Shown here: in pieces, positions 35,367 through 43,856 of the stretch
Position numbering within the stretch: position 1 is the stretch's first letter
Layout of the letters: every line of letters begins with the position of its first letter
Assembly: GCA_945890645.1 (NCBI GenBank)
Contig: CAMDCV010000018.1
Span: 1 to 64,000, forward strand
Reading direction: 5' to 3'
DNA: 64,000 nucleotides
From: Akkermansia muciniphila
GTDB lineage: Bacteria; Verrucomicrobiota; Verrucomicrobiia; Verrucomicrobiales; Akkermansiaceae
Position numbers and translations under genes: made by a program
The notes under the pieces: generated by a model
Told to the model about the DNA's origin: nothing
What the model saw: the letters and a program-made list of their open reading frames with translations, nothing else
Databases searched by the model: none

Positions 35367-35936
35367 CTAATTGCTAACGGGGGGCAACTTTTGATTCGGG
35401 TTGAGGTTTCTGTCTATCTTCCCTTCTGTTGCCGTAAGCAACGGGTCTCGAAAGTATGCAAGGCGAAGGCGTGAGAGCCTCCAACAATAGATGCCACCCC
35501 ATATCCCAGAGTAAACGAGAAGTGCAAACCAATGGGCTACATAACAATAGGATGTCCTACCGTCTGAATCGATTTTATGAAAGGCGTTGATGGGGGATTG
35601 GAATGGATTAGGGTTATTTTCCCTGAGATTCTCCCATCCACCTTCGCTCAGCAAGGATGACTGAATGCTGAATCCACGGTTTGGGAGCTTCGTGTTCTTT
35701 CTTTTGGCGTAGTCGATGCTCTCGTGAGACACACCCATTATGCCTACCCTGGAGTGTAATGAATAATACCTGACGATGGCTGTACCGGGATCCACACGAT
35801 CAGGGGTGTGGAGGACGCGGGCGTATTCGAAGGAGTCCCACCATGACCAGTTGATGAAAAGAAAGCCTGGTGCACCAAGCCAAAATATAAGGCTGCGATA
35901 CCAAGGGCGTATCAGATGCTGTTCCTTCTTCTCCAT
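35367..35936 (-). CDS. Hypothetical membrane-associated protein, 189 aa
   Basis: Not recognised by name, though small proteins of this type occur scattered in verrucomicrobial genomes. I start at the ATG of 35936 (MEKKEQHLIRPWYRSL), since the ATG at 35981 would add residues overlapping the junction element. A hydrophobic stretch (SLIFWLGAPGFLFINWSWW) follows near residue 15. A second hydrophobic region (AHWFALLVYSGIWGGIYCW) lies near 150. The central region is soluble (VRYYSLHSRVGIMGVSHES). It lies between J4 and the 76-residue membrane gene, and might be a cassette with its neighbour. Confidence 0.55.
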   Translation of the reverse strand: MEKKEQHLIRPWYRSLIFWLGAPGFLFINWSWWDSFEYARVLHTPDRVDPGTAIVRYYSLHSRVGIMGVSHESIDYAKRKNTKLPNRGFSIQSSLLSEGGWENLRENNPNPFQSPINAFHKIDSDGRTSYCYVAHWFALLVYSGIWGGIYCWRLSRLRLAYFRDPLLTATEGKIDRNLNPNQKLPPVSN

Positions 35937-35949
35937 GCTGTTTATTGCA

Positions 35950-35990
35950 TAACGATAGAGTGAAGGCGCCGACGAGATCAAGCTCAGATT
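35950..35990 (-). repeat. attC-like junction element J4 (diverged)
   Basis: It begins right after the stop of the oxidoreductase gene (35991). On the minus strand it reads AATCTGAGCTTGATC, TCGGCGCC and GTTATGC. The GAGCTT and GGCG portions align with J2. The GTTATGC core fits GTTRRRY with one mismatch. Confidence 0.35.
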
Positions 35991-36989
35991 CTACGATGCT
36001 TTATCGCCGTTACTACTCGCAACGGTAATGACGACTTTGCCCCGTTGATGTCCTTCGCTGACATACCGAAGTGCCTCGCGAGCATCGCTGAACGGATAGC
36101 ACCGATCGATGGCGGGCACGATCCGGCGCTCCGCGCAGAGTTCGGTAATCGCGAGTAGCAAGCTTCGATCCTGAGGAACGGCAAGAACACGGACGCTCTT
36201 GCCCGTTACCAGCCGTATCAAGGGACCTAACACAAGTGTGCTGAGCAGCACCGGAACCGGGCCTCCGACGATGAAGTAAGTGCCATTCGGTCGTAGCGCC
36301 CGCGCGCAGGCAAAGACAGACCGGTGGGCAATCGTATCGAGGATCAGATCAAACTGCCCTCCGCTCTTCGTGTAATCCTCTGTCCTGTAATCGATGACAT
36401 GATCGGCGCCGAGCGAATGCAGGAAGTCTGCCTTATCGCCGTGATCCACACCGGTGACTTCTGCACCAGACAGCTTGGCGAGTAGCACCGCAAAACTGCC
36501 TGCCGCGCCGCCGGCTCCATTGATCAGGACCTTGTCCCCAGCCCGTACCTGCCCTTTCAACCGAATCGCCTGTAAGGCAATCGTTCCGGCCTGCGGAATG
36601 GCCGCTGCCTCTTCGAAAGTTAAGCCGACGGGCTTGCGGACGAGTGCCGTCTCCGGAACACACACGTATTCGGCGAAACCGCTGTGGTAACCGGGAACCT
36701 CTCCGAGAACCTCGTCGCCCGGTCGCAGATCGCGGACCTGGCTGCCGACCTGCTCCACTCGACCCGCTACGTCGGAGCCGAGGATAGGGTAGCGCGGCTT
36801 CCACAGTCCACCAATCCGAGCGTAAGCCGGTCTTCCGGACACTGCTTCTCGATCGGATCCATTGACAGAAGCGGCGACAACCCGGATCAGTACCTCGCCA
36901 GCCGACGGCACAGGCTTCGCTACCTCCTCGATCCGAACGACATCCGGAGAACCATACTCGGTGCGGACAACTGCTTTCATTGAAATCAT
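35991..36989 (-). CDS. NAD(P)H:quinone reductase-like oxidoreductase (MDR superfamily, zinc-independent)
   Basis: A medium-chain dehydrogenase/reductase of 332 residues. The start GroES-like part has MKAVVRTEYGSPDVVRIEEV and GSDVAGRVEQVGSQV. The cofactor-binding motif is GAGGAAGSFAVLLAKLSGAEVTGV near residue 150, so NADPH is probable. No Zn-binding Cys cluster is present. I choose the ATG at 36989 because it overlaps the TGA of the preceding small gene (ATGA), which implies coupled translation; the family core starts three residues later at MKAVV. It is more GC-rich, with different codon choice from its neighbours by eye, hinting at transfer. The substrate is unknown. Confidence 0.85.
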   Translation of the reverse strand: MISMKAVVRTEYGSPDVVRIEEVAKPVPSAGEVLIRVVAASVNGSDREAVSGRPAYARIGGLWKPRYPILGSDVAGRVEQVGSQVRDLRPGDEVLGEVPGYHSGFAEYVCVPETALVRKPVGLTFEEAAAIPQAGTIALQAIRLKGQVRAGDKVLINGAGGAAGSFAVLLAKLSGAEVTGVDHGDKADFLHSLGADHVIDYRTEDYTKSGGQFDLILDTIAHRSVFACARALRPNGTYFIVGGPVPVLLSTLVLGPLIRLVTGKSVRVLAVPQDRSLLLAITELCAERRIVPAIDRCYPFSDAREALRYVSEGHQRGKVVITVASSNGDKAS

Positions 36990-37297
36990 CGCCATTTCGC
37001 AGGTAGTGCGTAACCCTTGGTTGTGCAGAACGCAACGCAAATTGGCTTCCAGAGCCGGAACGTCCACCCGTCTGGACTGTAATCTGCCCCTCCAGGGATG
37101 TCGATGTCTCTAGCCGCAAACGGAACCCACCATCTTGGGCGGGGGCCGATAGCAACACTTCGTCCCGCATGATTGTCCTCGTCATAAGGCACCGCGACGC
37201 TGGTAAAATCAAAGATCGCCAGCGGCAATAGGAGATAGGCCCCAAGTGCGTGGCCGAGAAGCTTTAGCCACTTAATTCGGCGCGTGCGTGTCTTCAT
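36986..37297 (-). CDS. Small membrane protein, 103 aa
   Basis: Not recognised. The basic N-terminus (MKTRTRRIKWLKLLGH) is followed by one hydrophobic helix (ALGAYLLLPLAIFDF). The remainder is soluble with Trp-rich segments (RPRWWVPFA, DGWTFRLW). The stop codon TGA at 36986-36988 overlaps the ATG of the oxidoreductase in the form ATGA, so the two are probably co-expressed and share a job. It sits just downstream of J5. Confidence 0.5.
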   Translation of the reverse strand: MKTRTRRIKWLKLLGHALGAYLLLPLAIFDFTSVAVPYDEDNHAGRSVAIGPRPRWWVPFAARDIDIPGGADYSPDGWTFRLWKPICVAFCTTKGYALPAKWR

Positions 37298-37309
37298 TTT
37301 TGGCAGAAC

Positions 37310-37379
37310 CTATAGGCCATCCACGGCGGGGAGGAAAGCACAAATTCAAATTGAGACATTACCCGCCGTTAGATGAGCC
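37310..37379 (-). repeat. attC-like junction element J5 (best match)
   Basis: On the minus strand ATCTAAC (37374-37368) matches the RYYYAAC core. GGCGGG and CCCGCC (37362-37367 and 37325-37330) form a six-base stem, and the end is CGCCGTGGATG. On the plus strand the opposite end has the perfect GTTAGAT core (37368-37374). The middle AATTTGAATTTGTGC is shared in part with J1 and J2. No gene ends into it; 37380-37785 has no CDS. Confidence 0.5.
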
Positions 37380-37455
37380 GGTCTATTGTTGGGCTAGTGT
37401 TAATACGTTTATCCTCCATGCGGTTCTGGTTCTGATGCCGTTGTCTCAGACTTTT

Positions 37456-37485
37456 CCATCATTCCTCTGTCCATCATTCCGCTGT
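37456..37485 (+). repeat. 15-base tandem repeat
   Basis: Two adjacent units, CCATCATTCCTCTGT (37456-37470) and CCATCATTCCGCTGT (37471-37485), differ at one base. The TTTTCCATCATTCC part recurs inverted near 48245-48258. It lies in the gene-free stretch between the small-gene array and the phosphoesterase. Confidence 0.55.
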
Positions 37486-37530
37486 CTAAAAAATTCAAGA
37501 GTCAATCAAATCAAAAATCCCTACTCAAAA

Positions 37531-37645
37531 ACCCCAATCGGGGTGAACGATGACAGCCTAGGGTAAGCGAGAAAATCGAGCGCAGCCCTAGGGACAAAAC
37601 CCACACACCCACCCCTACGCCGCCCCGCTTGCGGGGCATGGCGCT
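37531..37645 (+). repeat. Compound palindromic repeat, copy A
   Basis: Three hairpins in series: ACCCC/GGGGT at 37531-37544; CCTAGGG ... CCCTAGG around 37557-37592; and CCCCGC/GCGGGG at 37623-37636 before CATGGCGCT. The second and third are shared, in reverse orientation, with copy B at 38666-38750. With copy B it flanks the metallophosphoesterase gene. Confidence 0.65.
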
Positions 37646-37785
37646 CCACCCGAGCCGATCAACAATTCTCTAAAACAAAGCGATTTTGTGAAATGAATAG
37701 TCTAACAGAAAATTAAAAGGCTCATCTCCTAGGACTCCATTTTACGCTCGCACGTCGCCACTCACTGACTTCTCATCTAGTCTTG

Positions 37786-38490
37786 TTAGCTTCTAATTCG
37801 TGGAAGCAGGCCCGAATTCATAATCTTACGCTGTGTTAACCCGATATCGTAGTCCACTCTCTTGATTCGCACCACGGCGTTGTCGACGTCGTAGATTGCG
37901 TAGCATGCGCGAGGGTCTCCATCTCTTGGTTGTCCAACGCTGCCGACGTTTATTAAATATTGCGTGTGCTCTTTTAGGTCGATCCGGTCTCCAGACTCAA
38001 TAACCACAGAGTCGTTCTTCAAGTAGAACTTTGGTATGTGTGTATGTCCGAAGAAGCAAAGATGTGCGGCCTGGTATGAGAAACTCGACATCGCATCGAA
38101 TTTGCTCACGACATAATACCAGTGCGAAGGAGAATCGAGAGATGAGTGGACTATAGTGAACCCTCTGCACTTCAATACGAGATCGAGTTCCCGAAGCCAT
38201 TTTTTGTCGGCATCACTTAGTTGATCGCGTGTCCAAGAGGTTGCATGCTTAGCAACTGGATTCAATCCATCAAGGCTAGAGTCGTCAGAAGCGCTCTCGT
38301 CGAAATCTCCTTTCACGGTTGGGCAATCTAGGCTCCTGATCCTCTCAATACATTCACGCGGACTGGGGCCGTATCCTACAATGTCGCCGATACAGGCGTA
38401 GCCGCCGCATCCTTCCCGCTCGGCATCAGCCAAGACCGCCTCAAGCGCTTCTTGGTTTGCGTGAATGTCTCCTAGAATCGCAATGCGCAT
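37786..38490 (-). CDS. Metallophosphoesterase (YfcE/calcineurin-like)
   Basis: A two-metal phosphoesterase of 234 residues. Motifs are in order: MRIAILGDIHANQEALEAVL (Asp/His), CIGDIVGYGPSP (GDxxxYG), HSSLDSPS, then FGHTHIPKFY (GHTH), which supply the metal ligands. The family acts on phosphodiesters or nucleotides; the true substrate is unknown. It stands alone on the minus strand between two inverted palindromic repeats, in a region where the sequence to either side shows no other gene. Confidence 0.9.
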   Translation of the reverse strand: MRIAILGDIHANQEALEAVLADAEREGCGGYACIGDIVGYGPSPRECIERIRSLDCPTVKGDFDESASDDSSLDGLNPVAKHATSWTRDQLSDADKKWLRELDLVLKCRGFTIVHSSLDSPSHWYYVVSKFDAMSSFSYQAAHLCFFGHTHIPKFYLKNDSVVIESGDRIDLKEHTQYLINVGSVGQPRDGDPRACYAIYDVDNAVVRIKRVDYDIGLTQRKIMNSGLLPRIRS

Positions 38491-38665
38491 TTTTCTTCAG
38501 CGAACAGTTATTTAGTTAAGTCGCGGACGATATCGACTACGCGAATAATCTCAAGGTTGAATTTTGCCTCGGAAGCCGATGGATTGCGCATGTTATTGGG
38601 ATTTCTGTATTTTTTGGAACTTGAAATACCATCCACTAAGTTGTCTTTGTCCATTCAAATATGAT

Positions 38666-38750
38666 AGCGCCATGCCCCGCTGCGCGGGGCGGCGGGATTG
38701 TTTTTTGGGGGTATTGATCCCAGGGTAGCGTCGATGCGCCGCAACCCTGG
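38666..38750 (-). repeat. Compound palindromic repeat, copy B (inverted)
   Basis: Begins AGCGCCATGCCCCGC (the reverse complement of the end of copy A) and contains the CCCAGGGTAGCG ... CGCAACCCTGG hairpin at 38719-38750. A further GGCAACGGCGTTGCC palindrome lies just after (38760-38774). The gap 38491-38965 contains this element and no gene. Confidence 0.65.
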
Positions 38751-38938
38751 ACTTTAATAGGCAACGGCGTTGCCGTAGTGGGAAAAAAGACGGATTACCG
38801 CATCCTGTATTTTCTGCGGGATTTTTTTGAACATCAAATTCTCACGGGATTATGATGAGGTGGTTTGCATTCTGATCATTTGTCTTTCCCTATGTGAAAA
38901 TGATAGAAAAAAGGAGCTCTGGGATGATACTAGCATTA

Positions 38939-38957
38939 AGCCGCCGAGACGGCGGCT
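38939..38957 (-). terminator. Hairpin after tex
   Basis: AGCCGCC/GGCGGCT around GAGAC form a perfect seven-base stem nine bases past the tex stop (38966). There is no T tract on the minus-strand side, so it may be a stabiliser rather than a terminator. Confidence 0.4.
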
Positions 38958-38965
38958 CTCCCTGA

Positions 38966-41272
38966 TTACCGCTTTTTTCCTTGTTGCACTGCTTGGCTGA
39001 ACCAGTCGTTGCCGGGGGCGGGGGTGGCGGGGCGGTTGTCGCGGCGGGGGGCGGGGCTGTTGCCGCGGTCGTTGCCGCCGGCGCGGCGTTCGGTGTCGGG
39101 CTTGCTTTTCATGCTGAGGGCGATGCGCTTGCGCTCGAGATCGACTTCGGTGACGGTGACTTGGACTTTTTGGCCTACCTTGACGACTTCACTCGCATCG
39201 CGGACGAATTGATCGCTGAGCTGGCTGACGTGGACGAGGCCGTCTTGGTGGACGCCGACATCGACAAAGGCCCCGAATGCGGTTACGTTGGTGACGATGC
39301 CGGGAAGCTTCATGCCGACCTTGAGATCGCTCGGTTTCTCGACACCTTCGGCAAAGGAAAATAGCTCGAACTGCTTGCGCGGGTCGCGGCCTGGTTTGGC
39401 GAGCTCGGCGATGATGTCTTTCAGTGTCGGCAGGCCAACATCAGCGGTGACGTATGTTTCTGCTTTGATTTTTTGGCGCAGCTCGGGCTTGGTGAGGAGC
39501 TCGTGCAGGGTGCAGCCGAGATCGGCGGCCATTTGTTCGACGAGGGCGTAGCGCTCGGGATGGACGGCGGAGGAATCGAGCGGATGCGGGCTGGCGGCGA
39601 AGCGGAGGAATCCGGCGGCTTGCTCGAAGGCTTTGTCGCCAAGGCGCGGTACTTGTTTCAATGCCTCGCGCGAAGGGAAGGGGCCGTTCGCAGCACGGTG
39701 GGCGACGATGTTTTCGGCGAGTGATCGATTGAGTCCAGAAACGTATTGCAGCAGTTCTTTCGAGGCGGTGTTGAGCTCGACACCGACGGCATTTACAGCG
39801 CTGACGACAGTGTCATCGAGCGAGGCTTTGAGCGCGCGTTGATCGACGTCGTGTTGGTATTGTCCGACGCCGATGGCTTTCGGATCGATCTTCACTAACT
39901 CGGCGAGCGGGTCCATGAGGCGGCGTCCGATGCTAATCGCACCGCGAACTGTGAGATCGAGATCAGGAAATTCTTCGCGCGCCACATCCGAGGCCGAGTA
40001 CACCGAAGCGCCCGCTTCATTGACCACCACGACGGGAATAGAGGAGGGGAGATTTAGCTTGCGGCAGAAACTTTCTGACTCGCGTGAACCAGTGCCGTTG
40101 CCGATGGCGATGGCTTCGATCTTGTGCTTGGAAATGATCGTGAGCAACTCCTTGGCGGCTTCGTATTGTTGCGTGTTCGAGCCGGCGGTGATGTGGAGGA
40201 CGGTGTGATGGAGCAGCGTGCCGGTGGCATCGAGCGCGACCGTTTTGCAACCGGTGCGAAAGCCGGGGTCGATGGCGAGGATGCGTTTCTGGCCGAGTGG
40301 CGAGGCTAACAACAATTCGCGCAGGTTATCGGCAAAGACCTGGATCGCGGTGGCATCGGCGATTTTTTTCGAGTTGAGGCGCATTTCTGTTTCCATCGAG
40401 GGCATCAGCAAACGCTTGCAGCCGTCCTCGACTGCTTCGCGCACTTGTTGGCCAGCGGCGGCTTGGCTGCTGACAAATTGCGGCACGGCAGTTCCGCAAA
40501 CGCGCTCGTGCGGGACATCGACACGCATCAGCAGGAAGCCATCTTTTTCGCCGCGTCGGATGGCGAGAAGTCGGTGCGAGGGGATGGAGCGTAGTGGCTC
40601 GGTCCAGTCGAAGTAATCGCGGAATTTTGCGGCATCGGTTTCTTCCTCTTTGCCATACATAATCTTCGAGGAAACGATGGCTTCTGTTTCGTAAAGATTG
40701 CGGACGGCACCGCGCAGCGCGGCGTCATCGGCGACGATCTCGGCAATAATATCGCGCGCCCCAGCGAGGGCCTCGGCGGTGGTGGTGACTTCTTTCTCGG
40801 CATCGATGAATTTTGTCGCTTCAGTTTCGATGTCGTGGCTGCTTTGATTTTCTAACAGAAACGTCGCGAGTGGTTCGAGACCGCGCTCCTTCGCCTTGGT
40901 GGCGCGGGTCTGGCGTTTCGGGCGGAAAGGTGCGAAAGCATCTTCCAATGCGGTCATCGTCAGGCAGGCGAGGATTTTTTTATTGAGCTCGGGTGTGAGA
41001 AGACTGCGTTCCTCTAACGATTTTAAGATCGCGGTGCGGCGGGAATCGAGATCGACGAGTCGGAGCATCGAATCGCGGATGGTGGTGATTTGGACTTCAT
41101 CGAGTTCGCCGGTGGCTTCCTTGCGGTAGCGGGCGATGAATGGCACGGTCGCACCTTCGGCGATGAGTTGAGCGGTGGCGCTGACGCTGCGGACAGAGAT
41201 GCCCGTTTCCTGGGCGATGAGGGCGATGTGTTTGGCGGAATCGTGTGAAGTAGAGAGAGTGGAATCAGACAT
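38966..41272 (-). CDS. tex: Tex family RNA-binding transcription accessory protein
   Basis: An S1-domain protein linked to transcription and stress, in the Tex/YhgF family. Length 768 is typical. Order from the N-terminus: HtH-like start, the YqgF nuclease-like core (ILAIDPGFRTGCKTVALDATG near residue 340), a helix-hairpin-helix region (SGLNRSLAENIVAHRAANGPF), and a C-terminal S1 domain (GIVTNVTAFGAFVDVGVHQDG). The Arg/Gly/Pro tail (RRAGGNDRGNSPAPRRDNRPA) is disordered and probably RNA-binding. It is a single-gene unit. Confidence 0.93.
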   Translation of the reverse strand: MSDSTLSTSHDSAKHIALIAQETGISVRSVSATAQLIAEGATVPFIARYRKEATGELDEVQITTIRDSMLRLVDLDSRRTAILKSLEERSLLTPELNKKILACLTMTALEDAFAPFRPKRQTRATKAKERGLEPLATFLLENQSSHDIETEATKFIDAEKEVTTTAEALAGARDIIAEIVADDAALRGAVRNLYETEAIVSSKIMYGKEEETDAAKFRDYFDWTEPLRSIPSHRLLAIRRGEKDGFLLMRVDVPHERVCGTAVPQFVSSQAAAGQQVREAVEDGCKRLLMPSMETEMRLNSKKIADATAIQVFADNLRELLLASPLGQKRILAIDPGFRTGCKTVALDATGTLLHHTVLHITAGSNTQQYEAAKELLTIISKHKIEAIAIGNGTGSRESESFCRKLNLPSSIPVVVVNEAGASVYSASDVAREEFPDLDLTVRGAISIGRRLMDPLAELVKIDPKAIGVGQYQHDVDQRALKASLDDTVVSAVNAVGVELNTASKELLQYVSGLNRSLAENIVAHRAANGPFPSREALKQVPRLGDKAFEQAAGFLRFAASPHPLDSSAVHPERYALVEQMAADLGCTLHELLTKPELRQKIKAETYVTADVGLPTLKDIIAELAKPGRDPRKQFELFSFAEGVEKPSDLKVGMKLPGIVTNVTAFGAFVDVGVHQDGLVHVSQLSDQFVRDASEVVKVGQKVQVTVTEVDLERKRIALSMKSKPDTERRAGGNDRGNSPAPRRDNRPATPAPGNDWFSQAVQQGKKR

Positions 41273-41370
41273 GCGGGACGTGGAGTTTTTGCCTTCTGGG
41301 CGAGGGAATCAAGAGTGAAGTCGGTACGGCATGAATTTGTTTGATTTTACCCCCAAAATTTACCCGTCAC

Positions 41371-42804
41371 TCACGGCACGCGAAAAAACTTTTTCTCTTG
41401 CGCAGGAAAATTTGGATCAGCGACTAAAGTGCCTTGAGGTATATCAATTACATCAATAATTTGATTGGTGTAGGGACTGAATACGAAACCAGGTTTGCCC
41501 GGCACGGAGTTCGCAACGGGTTGTTCTATCTGACCAACGGTTTCGCGAGCGAATTCTTCTCGCCCCATTTGTGGAACATTCTTGAGGGAAGTCATTTGAT
41601 AATAGTATCCGCCCGAATCATGACCGATGGCTCTGATCTGTGTGTCTCCATCATACATCACAAATCGCTCTTCCGATTGTTGGTTTTCGCGAGTTTGATC
41701 AACTGGGCGTATTTCTGTTAGAATCTCGCTAGATAATTTTAAACCGATGGGTTGCGTAGTGCTGGTAATCTGCATACCGGTCCAGTCATTTCCTTCGCCT
41801 TCTTTGATTTCATTAACGCTAGTCTTTCCGCTAGCGGTGGTTGCTCCCGGAGCACTGATTAGTTGTGTGCCGTTTGGTTGCATGATGTCCTGGACCCACT
41901 GAAGGGCTGCTTCTTGCGTGAGTGTGCCTTGCGGAAGTTCTAAAGCGGACGGGCTTGTGATGATCTGGCTATGAACATACATCTTGGGCTGTTCTTCTTC
42001 CATTCGCACTAATGCGGTTAGAGCTGCTGTGTCTAGATTGGTGCCTTTTATCATAATAAATCCAGAAGGAACAGAGTCTGTGATCTTCGCATTCCCAACC
42101 AAGCCATGCAGTCGCAGCAGAGTCGCATTGTCAGGTTTCTCTGCTTGCGTATCCCAGTCACCGCGGTCGATCAGTTCTTGTAATAATGTCTCGCTTATGC
42201 TTTCTGGAATCTTTACGACGGATTTTTTCCGATCTTCCACCTCGATCGGCACGAGGCGAACTATCAGTCCCTCGTGTTTCACTTCCATCCCTGCCAATGC
42301 GGCGATGTATTCCAAAGCACTGGTCCATTTTTTCCCCTTGATGGAGAAACTGATCAATTTGTCCGATTCACCCTCTACACTGTATTTAATTTCTAACGGT
42401 TTTTCCAAACTGAAAAAACAAGCATCGTGGTAGGCTTCGTCTAACAACTTAAGCGCTTTGTGGATGCTGACATTGTGACCGCTGCATTCGATTAAGAAAA
42501 AATCTTTCAGTTGTTCGGGTTCGTGTGTGGTGACGATGCCCTCAGGCATGGCGCGGCTGGTGGCTCGTGCGCTACCGGTGCGACGCAGCGGTGCATCGGA
42601 CGCATGATCTGCCGATTGAGTCATGCGGGTCTGTGTGGCAGCAGAATTCTCAGTCGCGCGCTTTTGATGATCCCGTATCCAAAATAAGAGTAAGCCTACA
42701 GTAATCAGAAACGATGCCGCACAAATGCGCGCAGTCCATGCACGACGCAAGGGCTTTTCCTTCGAGGAGATAGGCTTTTCTGAATGCATCACTGGGTGAG
42801 TCAT
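41371..42804 (-). CDS. Membrane-anchored protein with secretin/TonB short N-terminal-like domain
   Basis: Not identified by name. The 477 residues start with a cytoplasmic segment and one membrane helix (ICAASFLITVGLLLFWI near residue 27), so the rest lies outside the inner membrane. Residues about 100-210 (FFLIECSGHNVSIHKALKLLD, FSLEKPLEIKY and WTSALEYIAALAGMEVK) resemble the STN/secretin N0 fold. The C-terminal half is low in motifs, with an NG-rich Thr region. An envelope protein, perhaps associated with pilus or secretion assembly, is plausible, but the only support is the STN-like pattern. Confidence 0.6.
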   Translation of the reverse strand: MTHPVMHSEKPISSKEKPLRRAWTARICAASFLITVGLLLFWIRDHQKRATENSAATQTRMTQSADHASDAPLRRTGSARATSRAMPEGIVTTHEPEQLKDFFLIECSGHNVSIHKALKLLDEAYHDACFFSLEKPLEIKYSVEGESDKLISFSIKGKKWTSALEYIAALAGMEVKHEGLIVRLVPIEVEDRKKSVVKIPESISETLLQELIDRGDWDTQAEKPDNATLLRLHGLVGNAKITDSVPSGFIMIKGTNLDTAALTALVRMEEEQPKMYVHSQIITSPSALELPQGTLTQEAALQWVQDIMQPNGTQLISAPGATTASGKTSVNEIKEGEGNDWTGMQITSTTQPIGLKLSSEILTEIRPVDQTRENQQSEERFVMYDGDTQIRAIGHDSGGYYYQMTSLKNVPQMGREEFARETVGQIEQPVANSVPGKPGFVFSPYTNQIIDVIDIPQGTLVADPNFPAQEKKFFRVP

Positions 42805-42896
42805 TAATCGTGCAGTTGATGAAATCAGATTGCCTCAATCCTTCGCTTTTGACAATCCTTTGATTGAGAGTCTTTTGAATGAAGTCGTGCTGTTTT

Positions 42897-43856
42897 TCAC
42901 AACCATTTTTCCGACACTCCGCGAGCTGCACCGAGTAGGGAACCGACGACGGCGCCGCGGTGGCAGTTGTCGCCGCCGACCATAGCGTTCGCGATGATGC
43001 CGGCATCGAAGTCGTCGTGGTATTTCCAGGCGAGGTAGAGTGATGCGGGCATCGATTCGGCGATGTAGCAGGCGGGGCTGAAGCGTTGGCCGATGACGTG
43101 GGTATCGGGTTGTGCGATCCAGGTATCGGCTTTGTTGCCGGAGATCCAGTCACCGGCTTCGCTACGAATGGCATCGCGCAATGTTAAGCCCTCGCGGATA
43201 CGAAACAGCAAGCGGGCCAGGGTATCGGCGGCGCGTTGCACGTTGGCATGGGCGTGGGTGAGGCCGACGTGTTCTTTCACCGCAGCGCGGAGTTGCGGGA
43301 GGTCCAGATCGCGCAGAATAAAGCACAGAGCGGGCACTTGAGCGAGACCACCGATGTGCTCGTCTTGGATCGCGCATTTTCGCGGTGCTTTGCCAGAGGC
43401 GTAACGAGTGAAAAATCCGCGATGGTATTCTTCGAGGTAGGTATCGCGGTGCTTGCCGGGCGTGAGCATGAAATCGATGTAGTGGGCGAGCCAGGCATCG
43501 GGATCATAGCCGCCGATTTTTTCGCAGAGATTCACCAACTCGCGAGCGAGCTGGAAGTTCAGTGTGTTTTCTCCGGCTTTCAGAAACTGATGGTAGTGAA
43601 TGCCGCGTTGGCCCCAATAGACCGCTTGGTCGTGAAGGATTTCGCCTTTTTCATTCAGCGCGGTGTATTCGGAGCGCCATAGGATCGAGCCAGTGTGCGG
43701 ATTCTTTGGCGCGAGGTAGCCGGTGATTTCACCGTATTCCGCGCGTAGTGCTTCGCGGTCGTAATACCAGTGAACGGGCATCGAAATGGCATCAGCGACG
43801 AGCGAGCCTCGGTATGCGTTGTGAAAGGTGTCGGAGTTTGGTGAATTTTCTAACAT
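42897..43856 (-). CDS. ADP-ribosylglycohydrolase family protein
   Basis: Family members remove ADP-ribose from proteins or nucleic acids using two Mg ions. The N-terminal GSLVADAISMPVHWYYDREAL and the late block VGGDNCHRGAVVGSLLGAARG are the family ends. At the second motif the usual GGDTDTxAA is GGDNCHRGA, so two of the metal-binding Asp/Thr positions are changed. The start is the ATG at 43856. It overlaps the FAD oxidoreductase stop by seven bases, so the two are coupled. The HHQFLKAGENT region and others are ordinary. Activity cannot be assumed because of the altered motif. Confidence 0.82.
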   Translation of the reverse strand: MLENSPNSDTFHNAYRGSLVADAISMPVHWYYDREALRAEYGEITGYLAPKNPHTGSILWRSEYTALNEKGEILHDQAVYWGQRGIHYHQFLKAGENTLNFQLARELVNLCEKIGGYDPDAWLAHYIDFMLTPGKHRDTYLEEYHRGFFTRYASGKAPRKCAIQDEHIGGLAQVPALCFILRDLDLPQLRAAVKEHVGLTHAHANVQRAADTLARLLFRIREGLTLRDAIRSEAGDWISGNKADTWIAQPDTHVIGQRFSPACYIAESMPASLYLAWKYHDDFDAGIIANAMVGGDNCHRGAVVGSLLGAARGVSEKWL

